7,350 bases of DNA from JAWWBL01 sp033720975 (GTDB lineage: Bacteria > Actinomycetota > Acidimicrobiia > Spongiisociales > ZC4RG35), in NCBI GenBank assembly GCA_033720975.1, contig JAWWBL010000084.1, forward strand, positions 1-7,350. The letters are read 5' to 3'. The notes beneath the pieces were generated by a model. That model was not told the DNA's origin, did not search any database, and saw nothing but the letters and a program-made list of their open reading frames with translations. Positions within the stretch are counted from its first letter, which is position 1. Every line of letters begins with the position of its first letter. Shown in pieces: positions 1 to 6,352 of this stretch. Both the position numbers and the translations under genes were made by a program.

Positions 1-2464
1 CAAGGATCATCAACCCGACGCCATTGCGGTCGCGTGGGACGTCTCTCGAAAGACTTTCCGCACCGAGTCTTACCCCGAGTACAAGGCCCAGCGGGAGAAA
101 GCGCCGGATCACTTCCGGAGCCAGCTACCGCTGATGGACGAGGTGCTCCAGGCGCTGCAGGTAACCCAGCTCCGGCTCGAGGGATACGAGGCCGACGACA
201 TCATCGCCACGTTGACCAGGAAGGCCGCCGAGCAGGGTTGGGACGTGCTCATCGTCACGGGTGACCGGGATGCGTTTCAGCTCGTAGGGGGACCGGTGAA
301 GGTGATATACACACGACGGGGAATCAGCGACACCGTCGAGGTCGACGAGGGCTACGTGGTGGAGCGATACGGCATCACACCAGCTCAGTACGTGGACTAT
401 GCCGCCCTGCGCGGTGACAACTCCGACAATCTTCCAGGTGTCCCCGGGGTGGGGGAGAAGACTGCGTCGAAACTCATCTCTCAATACGGCTCGATCGGGG
501 GCGTCATCGACGCCGTCGGGGAGCTGACACCAAAGCTGCAGGAGAACATATCGGCCAATCGTGATCAAGTGCTGCTCAATAGAGAGTTGATGCGTTTGGT
601 CGACGAACTCGACCTGGGGATTCAGATCGATGAGCTTGCGGTTCGTGAATGGGATCGGGAGACCGTCAAAGACCTCTTCGACAGCCTCGAGTTCCACTCG
701 ATGTGGAACGACCTCGAACAAGCTCTGCCCGGTGCCCCCGGATCAGGCGAGGTGCTCGACGTGGTGACATCGTTCGCGAACGATGCGACCCTGGCACATC
801 TCGTCTCACAGGACCAGGTCTGCATCGGAGTCGTCGGAGGAGGTGAGCTGGGCTTCGCGGTGTCCACCGGTACCGATGAGGCGGCTGTCGTCCGGTTTGA
901 GGACGCGGCACCCCTGCTCGAGCGTTTCGCCTCGGGTGAGCTCGGCGCGGTGGGCCACGATCTGAAGGAAGTGGCCCGTGTCCTCCTCGACCTCGGATCG
1001 CACATGGCAAGACCAGTGATGGACACTGCCCTTGCGGCCTACATCCTCAATCCCGCCCAACGTTCCTACGACCTGCAGGAGATTGCCCAGCGGGTCCTGG
1101 ACGTGGAGCTGGTTTCCCCCGACGCCGAGGACACGACGGGAATGCTTCCATTCGATCAGGGTCCCGACCTCGAAGTAGAGGGCCGCCGCATCGAGGCGAC
1201 TCGTCGCCTTGCCGACGTGATGTCCTCCGAGCTCGAACAGCGAGGCGAGTTGGAGCTCTTCCTGGAGTATGAGCTGCCCCTGGTGCCGGTCCTCGCCCGG
1301 ATGGAGCATGTGGGTATTGGCGTTGACCGCTCCTACCTGGAGGGTTTGGGGAGCGATCTTCGCGAGCGATTAGCCGCGCTCGAGACCCAGATACACGAAT
1401 TGGCCGGTGGTCCCTTCAACGTCAACTCCACCGATCAGCTTCGGACCATCCTGTTCGATCAGATCGGCCTCCCTGTGACCAAGAAGACCTCAACCGGCAA
1501 GCCTTCCACCGACGCATCAGTCCTGAAGAAGCTGGACCACCCCCTCGTCGAAGCACTCTTGGAGTACCGGGAGCTGGAGAAGCTCAGGTCCACCTATGTA
1601 GACGGTTACCTGCCTCTTGTTGACCCCGACGGCCGTATCAGGACCCGTTTCAATCAGATGGCCGCCACCACCGGTCGGCTCTCCTCCGACAGCCCCAACC
1701 TCCAGAACATCCCGGTCAGGAGCGAGCGCGGGATGACCATCAGGCGCGCATTCGTGGCGGGGGAGGGGTCGGAGTTTCTCGTTGCCGACTATTCCCAAAT
1801 CGAGTTGAGAGTGCTGGCGCACATGAGTGGCGACCCGTTCCTCATCGAAGCCTTCCGAGCTGACCAGGACATTCACACCGCTACCGCAGCGAGGGTGTGG
1901 GGGGTTGCCTCCGACGATGTGAGCTCGGAGCAGCGACGCCGGGCGAAAATGATCAACTTCGGCCTTCTCTACGGGATGGAGGCGTTCGGGCTTGCCGACC
2001 GGCTTGGGATATCCCGCGACGAGGCACGGGAACACATCGACGCATACTTCGACCAGTTCCACCACGTCCGCGACTACATGAAAGAGGTCGTGACCACCGC
2101 CAGGAACCAAGGATTCACCACGACACTGTTCGGAAGGCGGCGTTACCTGCCCGAACTCCAATCCGACAACTACCGAATCAGGCAGATGGGGGAGAGGATG
2201 GCACTCAACGCCCCGGTTCAGGGAACAGCCGCCGACATCATCAAGAAGGCGATGATCGACCTCGACGCCATGCTCGCGGCAGAGGGTCTCCAGACGGCGA
2301 TGGTGCTCCAAGTTCACGACGAGTTGGTGCTGGAGGTTCCGGACTCCGAAAAGGTTGTGGCTGAGAAGCTGGCGGTCGAGACGATGGAGGGAGTTGCCGG
2401 CCTGGATGTGCCTCTCAAGGTCGATCTCTCCTGGGGCGAGGACCTCGCCGCGGTCAAAGGCTGA
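1..2464 (+). CDS. polA: DNA polymerase I, 5'-truncated by the window edge
   Basis: This enzyme fills gaps and removes RNA primers or damaged strands in the cytoplasm. The frame is open from base 2 and ends at TGA 2462-2464, giving 820 visible residues. Alignment from memory with E. coli Pol I (928 aa) suggests about 50 N-terminal residues are missing, so the first ATG in view (134) is not the true start. The 5'-nuclease domain spans visible residues 1-242, with KTFR at 17-20, EADD at 63-66, TGDRD at 86-90 and GDNSDN at 138-143 followed by the helix-hairpin-helix PGVPGVGEKT. A 3'-5' exonuclease-like fold follows (about 250-415) but lacks the catalytic acidic residues. The polymerase domain shows TTGRLSSDSPNLQNIP, motif A DYSQIELR (Asp596), O-helix RRRAKMINFGLLYG (Lys649, Phe653) and motif C QVHDE (Asp773, Glu774). 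All polymerase catalytic residues are present, so the enzyme should be active. Confidence 0.98.
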   Translation, partial: KDHQPDAIAVAWDVSRKTFRTESYPEYKAQREKAPDHFRSQLPLMDEVLQALQVTQLRLEGYEADDIIATLTRKAAEQGWDVLIVTGDRDAFQLVGGPVKVIYTRRGISDTVEVDEGYVVERYGITPAQYVDYAALRGDNSDNLPGVPGVGEKTASKLISQYGSIGGVIDAVGELTPKLQENISANRDQVLLNRELMRLVDELDLGIQIDELAVREWDRETVKDLFDSLEFHSMWNDLEQALPGAPGSGEVLDVVTSFANDATLAHLVSQDQVCIGVVGGGELGFAVSTGTDEAAVVRFEDAAPLLERFASGELGAVGHDLKEVARVLLDLGSHMARPVMDTALAAYILNPAQRSYDLQEIAQRVLDVELVSPDAEDTTGMLPFDQGPDLEVEGRRIEATRRLADVMSSELEQRGELELFLEYELPLVPVLARMEHVGIGVDRSYLEGLGSDLRERLAALETQIHELAGGPFNVNSTDQLRTILFDQIGLPVTKKTSTGKPSTDASVLKKLDHPLVEALLEYRELEKLRSTYVDGYLPLVDPDGRIRTRFNQMAATTGRLSSDSPNLQNIPVRSERGMTIRRAFVAGEGSEFLVADYSQIELRVLAHMSGDPFLIEAFRADQDIHTATAARVWGVASDDVSSEQRRRAKMINFGLLYGMEAFGLADRLGISRDEAREHIDAYFDQFHHVRDYMKEVVTTARNQGFTTTLFGRRRYLPELQSDNYRIRQMGERMALNAPVQGTAADIIKKAMIDLDAMLAAEGLQTAMVLQVHDELVLEVPDSEKVVAEKLAVETMEGVAGLDVPLKVDLSWGEDLAAVKG

Positions 2465-2473
2465 GGTGATGGC

Positions 2474-2502
2474 TCGCCAAAACGGCTCTATTGCAATACA
2501 CT
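2474..2502 (+). promoter_or_regulatory. Candidate promoter for rpsA
   Basis: A TCGCCA hexamer (2474-2479, 4/6 to TTGACA) lies 17 bases before TACACT (2497-2502, 4/6 to TATAAT) in the gap between polA and rpsA. Transcription would start near 2509 and give an rpsA leader of about 50 bases. Both boxes are imperfect, and such matches arise by chance, so read-through from polA is an equally plausible source of rpsA mRNA. No hairpin terminator is seen after polA. Confidence 0.3.
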
Positions 2503-2541
2503 TCGAGGACCCGCAGGCACTGCCCTACGGGATTCTCACCT

Positions 2542-2549
2542 AAAGAGGT
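2542..2549 (+). promoter_or_regulatory. Ribosome binding site of rpsA, long spacing
   Basis: AAAGAGGT is the only Shine-Dalgarno-like stretch before the rpsA ATG at 2562. Its last G of GAGG is 13 bases from the start codon, longer than the usual 5-9. An in-frame TAA at 2541-2543 rules out any earlier start, so 2562 is well bounded despite the spacing. Confidence 0.6.
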
Positions 2550-2561
2550 ACACACCCACAC

Positions 2562-3950
2562 ATGTCCAACGAACCACAAGCCGCGTCCCCGGCAGAAGAT
2601 GCCGAGACGCCCGACACCACTGCTTCCGAGCCCGTCGCGGAGGATTCGACCCCGACCGAGCCGGAAGCCTCTTCCCCTCCGATCGGCAGAGAGCCGCTGG
2701 TAGCCCCGGATCTGAGCGAGCTGCCAGACGACATAGCCGATGATTTCGAAAAGGCGATCGAGGCCACCGTCCTCAAGTTCAAGGAGGGCGACATCGTCCA
2801 AGGAACCGTCGTCAGCGTCGACGCCGAAGGCGCCATGGTGGACATCGGCTACAAGTCCGAGGGGTTGATCCCGGTTCGAGAGCTCTCGATTCGCAACAAC
2901 GTCGATCCCAACGACGAGATCACCGTTGGGGAGCGCGTGGAAGCCGTCGTCCTCGACATGGAGGATGATGAGGGTCGGCTGATCCTTTCCAAGAAGCGTG
3001 CCATCTATGAGCGCGCCTGGGGAGAGATCCAGCACGTCGCCGACGAGGGTGGCACTGTGGAGGGCACCGTGATCGAAGTCGTCAAGGGCGGTCTGATCGT
3101 GGATATCGGGTTGCGCGGCTTCCTTCCTGCTTCTCTGGTCGACTTGCGCCGCGTGCGAGATTTGGACCCGTATCTCGGTGACAAGATCACTGCGAAGGTC
3201 ATCGAGCTCGACCGGGCTCGAAACAACGTCGTCCTTTCGAGGCGAGCCCATCTCGAAGAGGCCCTCGCCGAGGAACGGAACGAGTTCTTGGACAATCTCG
3301 CAGAGGGCGAGATCAGGGCGGGGACAGTCTCATCCGTCGTCAACTTCGGAGCCTTTGTCGACCTGGGGGGAATGGATGGCTTGGTGCATGTTTCCGAGCT
3401 CTCATGGCAGCACGTCAACCACCCTGGCGAACTGGTGAAGGTTGGGGACAAGGTCAAGGTCAAGGTTCTCGAGATCGACCGGGAACGAGAGCGAATCTCG
3501 TTGTCAATACGGCAGACGACCGACGATCCCTGGGACGTCTTCGCCGCGGAGAACGACGTCGGGGACGTGGTCACGGGCAGCGTCACCAAGACTGTGCCAT
3601 TCGGAGCCTTCGTATCTGTGGCCGACGGAGTGGAGGGCCTGGTCCATGTATCCGAGATCGCCATGCACCGGGTCGAGTCCCCGGAGCTCGAGCTCTCGAT
3701 CGGCCAAACAGTCAGCGTGAAGATCACAGAGAAGGACGACGAGCGTCGCCGGGTGTCGCTCTCTATCAAGCAGGCGCTGCCTGGCTACAAAGAGCGCCCA
3801 GACCAACCCGACGACTCGAGACGGCGGAAGCCGAAGGAGTTCGAACGAGAGTTCGGAGCCGATGCGGAGGAGCGTCCTCCGATGCCGGTCGACGCATCGC
3901 TGGAGGCGATCCTCAAAGAGCTCCAGGAGCGAGGCATCGGCCGACGCTGA
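2562..3950 (+). CDS. rpsA: 30S ribosomal protein S1
   Basis: S1 binds mRNA on the small ribosomal subunit and helps initiation on structured or weakly marked messages. The 462-residue product has four S1/OB-fold RNA-binding domains, at about 73-146, 161-229, 248-318 and 333-404. Domains 3 and 4 carry the classic FGAFV...GLVHVSE pattern; domains 1 and 2 are the divergent pair (GLIPVREL; GLRGFLPASLVDL) that in the family contacts the ribosome. This four-domain form of roughly 460-480 aa is typical of actinobacteria, against six domains in E. coli. The N-terminus (1-60) is an acidic, Pro/Ser/Thr/Glu-rich, probably disordered extension. The C-terminal tail (405-462) is charged and ends in a predicted helix, DASLEAILKELQERG, that resembles the end of mycobacterial RpsA. 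The start is fixed by the in-frame TAA just upstream. polA directly upstream is a familiar actinobacterial neighbour. Confidence 0.97.
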   Translation: MSNEPQAASPAEDAETPDTTASEPVAEDSTPTEPEASSPPIGREPLVAPDLSELPDDIADDFEKAIEATVLKFKEGDIVQGTVVSVDAEGAMVDIGYKSEGLIPVRELSIRNNVDPNDEITVGERVEAVVLDMEDDEGRLILSKKRAIYERAWGEIQHVADEGGTVEGTVIEVVKGGLIVDIGLRGFLPASLVDLRRVRDLDPYLGDKITAKVIELDRARNNVVLSRRAHLEEALAEERNEFLDNLAEGEIRAGTVSSVVNFGAFVDLGGMDGLVHVSELSWQHVNHPGELVKVGDKVKVKVLEIDRERERISLSIRQTTDDPWDVFAAENDVGDVVTGSVTKTVPFGAFVSVADGVEGLVHVSEIAMHRVESPELELSIGQTVSVKITEKDDERRRVSLSIKQALPGYKERPDQPDDSRRRKPKEFEREFGADAEERPPMPVDASLEAILKELQERGIGRR

Positions 3951-3953
3951 TCT

Positions 3954-3998
3954 CGACTTAGCCCGAGCTCTGGCCGGCATCGGGACTCGTGATTGTCT
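3954..3998 (+). terminator. Possible weak terminator after rpsA
   Basis: Four bases after the rpsA stop, CGA (3954-3956) can pair with TCG (3987-3989) and CCCGA (3962-3966) with TCGGG (3980-3984), with an internal loop between the two helices and a 13-base apical loop. The following GTGATTGTCTCT is only moderately T-rich. The stem is short and interrupted, so this may not terminate efficiently; it is the best candidate between rpsA and the cpa genes. Confidence 0.22.
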
Positions 3999-4021
3999 CT
4001 CCCACCGACCCGTCATAGATT
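3993..4021 (+). promoter_or_regulatory. Candidate promoter of the cpa (Tad pilus) operon
   Basis: TTGTCT (3993-3998, 4/6 to TTGACA) and TAGATT (4016-4021, 4/6 to TATAAT) are separated by exactly 17 bases. The local sequence around the -10 is AT-rich compared with its surroundings. A start near 4028 would give an untranslated leader of about 150 bases before cpaB. This supports separate control of the pilus genes from rpsA. It is a motif match only. Confidence 0.4.
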
Positions 4022-4049
4022 TATCGTCGAAATTCTCAAGACAGCGCGC

Positions 4050-4140
4050 GGAAGGTCCGACAATCTCATGTGGAATTGGACCTGAAACGCCAGGCGGGCG
4101 TATGCCCGTCGGTACTATGCCCTCAGGCACTCGCCGGACC
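4050..4140 (+). promoter_or_regulatory. Structured leader upstream of cpaB
   Basis: The transcript here can form several stems. AGGTCCGA (4053-4060) pairs with TTGGACCT (4076-4083) with one G-T wobble and a 15-base loop. GGTCCG (4054-4059) can instead pair perfectly with CGGACC (4135-4140), which would enclose the whole leader core; the two pairings exclude each other. Inside, GGCGGGC (4093-4099) pairs with GCCCGTC (4104-4110) around a GTAT loop, and TGCC/GGCA (4118-4121/4126-4129) forms a small hairpin with loop CTCA. There is no T-run after the stems, so any control would more likely act on translation or through Rho than by intrinsic termination. I do not recognise a known riboswitch class. 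Confidence 0.35.
4068..4085 (+). CDS. Possible five-codon leader peptide MWNWT
   Basis: ATG TGG AAT TGG ACC TGA encodes MWNWT, with two tryptophans in five residues. A GGAAGG Shine-Dalgarno-like stretch (4050-4055) lies 12 bases upstream, a distance close to the 13 seen for rpsA. The ATG lies in the loop, and the Trp-Thr codons plus the first base of the stop in the 3' arm, of the 4053-4083 hairpin, so translation would melt it. Trp-rich mini-ORFs are known from attenuators of tryptophan genes, but none of those genes is next to this one. An ORF this short can arise by chance. Confidence 0.2.
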   Translation: MWNWT

Positions 4141-4181
4141 AAAAATGGCGAACAAACGAGGGGACAACCGAAGGGGACTCA

Positions 4182-5135
4182 ATGGGTAGAAGAGCAATAG
4201 TTCTTCTGGTGGCCTTGATACTGGCCGGACTGGCCGCATGGGCCGTGTTCAACTATTTGGAAGACGTTCAAGAGGCCGCAGACGCCGAACGCACAGTGGT
4301 TTCGGTGTTCCGGGCCGGCCCGGGAGGCATCTCGGAGGGAGCTGAAGGCTCGATCCTGGTCTCTTCATTCGACGGCAACCCGGCGTGTAAGAACCCCGAA
4401 GTCCCGTTGCCCGAGTCCCAGGGTTGTCCCATCAAGTCCGGGACAGACGACCTCGAGGACACACCGCCCGACGCCATCCAGGATGAGGCGTTCCTCCGCG
4501 AGTTCCTTACCGGGAAGGTGGCTGCCGGCCCCATCTCCGAGGGCTCGATCTTGACCCAGGCCCAGTGGACATCGGTGACCGTCGAGATCATTCCTCTTTC
4601 CGAGCAGATCCCGTCCGGCAAGCAGGCGTTGACGATCAGCACCGGCGCGGTCCAGGGTGTCAACGGCTTTGTCGAGCCAGGCGACCGTATCAACATGATC
4701 ATCACCCTCGAACTCGACTTCGATCTGATTCCGGTCGACTTCGAAGGTGTGACACTGGCCGATCCCGATGCGCCGGACACGACGGAGCCCGGTGCGCAGG
4801 AAAACGTGGTCGTCACCTACACCCGTTACGTGATGCAGGGAATCCCTGTCATCGCCACCGGACGCGAGGTCCGTCCCGACGAGGACGCCGATGCACCAGT
4901 CGACGTGCCCGATCCGGATGCGCCTCCAGCCGAGGAGACCGCCAACGAGACGATCTTCACACTCGAGGTGACACCAGACCAGGCCGAGCGCATCGTGTTC
5001 GCGATGCAGGCGGGCTCGATCTGGCTCACGTTGGTCCCGCTCGATTTCGTCGAAGTGGAAACCGATGGTGTACTGCTCGATAACCTGTTCGGTGGGGATC
5101 TGATCGAGGAAATCTTCGGTCCGCAAGGGAACTAG
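4182..5135 (+). CDS. cpaB: Flp/Tad pilus assembly protein CpaB (RcpC family)
   Basis: CpaB proteins are exported, membrane-anchored parts of the Tad pilus apparatus. The 317-aa product starts with MGRR and one hydrophobic helix (about 5-25), a signal anchor that would leave the rest outside the membrane. A SAF-like segment is seen at about 112-130 (GKVAAGPISEGSILT). The RcpC-type core follows at about 146-177 (GKQALTIS...GVNGFVEPGDRINMIITL) and at about 258-287 (FTLEVTPDQAERIVFAMQAG...LVP). Between the anchor and the SAF-like part is an unusual stretch with Cys69 and Cys82, which could form a disulfide outside the cell. Two Asp/Pro-rich segments (about 193-206 and 231-255) look like flexible loops. 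The start has an AAGGGGA ribosome site (4171-4177) ending 4 bases before the ATG. It heads the cpaB-cpaE-cpaF run, with cpaE 14 bases downstream. Confidence 0.9.
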   Translation: MGRRAIVLLVALILAGLAAWAVFNYLEDVQEAADAERTVVSVFRAGPGGISEGAEGSILVSSFDGNPACKNPEVPLPESQGCPIKSGTDDLEDTPPDAIQDEAFLREFLTGKVAAGPISEGSILTQAQWTSVTVEIIPLSEQIPSGKQALTISTGAVQGVNGFVEPGDRINMIITLELDFDLIPVDFEGVTLADPDAPDTTEPGAQENVVVTYTRYVMQGIPVIATGREVRPDEDADAPVDVPDPDAPPAEETANETIFTLEVTPDQAERIVFAMQAGSIWLTLVPLDFVEVETDGVLLDNLFGGDLIEEIFGPQGN

Positions 5136-5149
5136 AAGAGGCGAGAAGA

Positions 5150-6337
5150 ATGTCGATGGAGGTCCACAATCTCCTGGTAGTCGACCAGGATGACGCATTC
5201 GTCTCGGCAGCCAAAGAGCTGTTCGAGGGGCGTCTTCCGGTGGCTCGGAGCCTCGAGGAGGTCAGCCAGACCATTGAGTCTGGCGATGTCCGGATGGTTC
5301 TTGTGGGCCCTTCCTTCTCAACCACCGAGTCGATGGACGAGATCAGGAGCCTCCACAACCAGGATCCCGCTCTCGTCCTGATGCTGGTGGCCGAGGAGGT
5401 AACCGCCGATCTGCTTCGGGCAGGCATGCGAGCCGGAGTGTCGGACGTTCTCGAGGCCCCTCTTGACGAGGCCAAGATCGAGGCGGCAATCGGGCAATTC
5501 GCCCACGATGTCCTGAAGAGGTGGAGCTCGACTTCGCGGCCAGAAACTGCTCCCGCTCCGAAGACTGAGAAGGGCCAGATCATCACCATCACCTCCGCCA
5601 AGGGAGGCAGTGGCAAGACGGTTCTGGCAACCAACCTCGCGCTCGTCCTCAATCGGACGCCCGACACCAAGGTCTGCCTGGTCGACGCCGACCTTCAGTT
5701 CGGTGATGTGTGCCTGGTGCTTCAGCTAGAGCCGCGATTCACCATGGTGAACGCTGCCCATGAGCTGCATCAACTCGATGCCGAACTGCTCGACTCGCTG
5801 CTTACCGAGCATCCCAGCGGGCTCAAGGTACTCGCCGCCCCTCTGGAGCCGGCCTTTGCCGATGACATCACTACGGCAGGCCTCATGCAGATGCTCGATG
5901 TCCTCCAATCCAGCTTCGACTACGTAATCGTTGACACCGCCTCGATGCTGGATGAGCTCATCCTCTCTCTGATCGAGAAGTCGGATCAGATCCTGATGCT
6001 CGTCGACATGGACCTTCCTTCCGTCAAGAACGCGAAGCTGGCCCTCGAGACTCTCCGACTTCTCAAGTTCTCCACGGCCAACGTCAAGCTGGTGATGAAC
6101 CGGAGCAACTCGAAGGCCAAACTCGACAACAAGGAGATCGAAGGGGCACTGAAGATGGAGATCTCGGCAGCGGTTCCGTCGGACGCGATCGTCGCTGCTT
6201 CTGTCAACGAGGGTCGTCCGGTGGTCGAGTCCGATCCGAAGTCGAAAGTCTCCAAGGGTTTTGAGTCAGTCGCCGCACTCATCGTCGATTCGGTTCCCGA
6301 GGGAACCGCCAAGTCAGGTTTGTTTGGAAGGAAATAA
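5150..6337 (+). CDS. cpaE: Pilus assembly ATPase CpaE/TadZ (MinD/ParA-like)
   Basis: CpaE/TadZ proteins are cytoplasmic MinD/ParA-family ATPases that localise the Tad pilus machine, often at a pole. The 395-aa product has an N-terminal receiver-like domain (about 5-122) and then an ATPase domain (143-390). The latter has a deviant Walker A, AKGGSGKT (150-157, signature Lys151, P-loop Lys156), a switch region VDADLQFGD (178-186) and Walker B YVIVDTAS (258-265, Asp262). The receiver fold lacks the usual phospho-acceptor Asp: the third strand reads MVLVGPS, with Gly53 near that position. The conserved Lys before Pro is replaced in LEAPLD (Ala103). It is thus probably not phosphorylated, which is common in this family. 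The residues between domains (about 124-141) form a Pro/Thr/Ser-rich linker. The start at 5150 follows GAGG (5138-5141) by 8 bases; ATG 5156 is an alternative. Gaps to cpaB and cpaF are 14 and 15 bases. Confidence 0.93.
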   Translation: MSMEVHNLLVVDQDDAFVSAAKELFEGRLPVARSLEEVSQTIESGDVRMVLVGPSFSTTESMDEIRSLHNQDPALVLMLVAEEVTADLLRAGMRAGVSDVLEAPLDEAKIEAAIGQFAHDVLKRWSSTSRPETAPAPKTEKGQIITITSAKGGSGKTVLATNLALVLNRTPDTKVCLVDADLQFGDVCLVLQLEPRFTMVNAAHELHQLDAELLDSLLTEHPSGLKVLAAPLEPAFADDITTAGLMQMLDVLQSSFDYVIVDTASMLDELILSLIEKSDQILMLVDMDLPSVKNAKLALETLRLLKFSTANVKLVMNRSNSKAKLDNKEIEGALKMEISAAVPSDAIVAASVNEGRPVVESDPKSKVSKGFESVAALIVDSVPEGTAKSGLFGRK

Positions 6338-6352
6338 AGGGGATCAGCAGCA

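Noticed and set aside
125..721. Long reading frame of 198 codons on the minus strand inside polA
   Set aside because: It is exactly antisense to conserved 5'-nuclease coding sequence and its product shows no recognisable domain; high-GC codon bias produces such frames.
1517..2317. 266-codon minus-strand frame opposite the polymerase domain
   Set aside because: The + strand encodes motifs A, B and C of Pol I here; the antisense product is low in structure and has no ribosome site or family resemblance.
2454..3769. Two long minus-strand frames (2454-3251 and 3005-3769) opposite rpsA
   Set aside because: They mirror the repeated S1 domains of the + strand, and the 3005-3769 product is an Arg/Ser/Thr-rich artefact of antisense high-GC sequence.
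3991..4065. Inverted repeat GATTGTC (3991-3997) and GACAATC (4059-4065), possibly an operator pair around the cpa promoter
   Set aside because: The arms are only 7 bp and 61 bases apart, a distance at which such a match is easily due to chance; no third copy is seen.
4093..4110. 7-bp hairpin with GTAT loop as an intrinsic terminator
   Set aside because: It is followed by GGTACTATGCCC rather than a T-run.
4050..4140. A cyclic-di-GMP riboswitch controlling the pilus operon
   Set aside because: The enclosing stem with internal hairpins is suggestive, but the conserved core sequences of the known c-di-GMP classes, as I remember them, are absent. A covariance-model search would settle it.
4145..4189. 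14-codon ORF (MANKRGDNRRGLNG) overlapping the cpaB start, which could couple translation
   Set aside because: No ribosome site precedes its ATG, and its codons overlap the cpaB Shine-Dalgarno; more likely chance.
3862..4200. 112-codon + strand frame spanning the end of rpsA and the gap before cpaB
   Set aside because: It begins inside the rpsA coding region in another frame, has no convincing ribosome site, and its sequence is Arg/Ser-rich without any domain.
4365..5198. 277-codon minus-strand frame opposite cpaB
   Set aside because: cpaB has the anchor, family motifs and ribosome site; the antisense product matches nothing I recognise.
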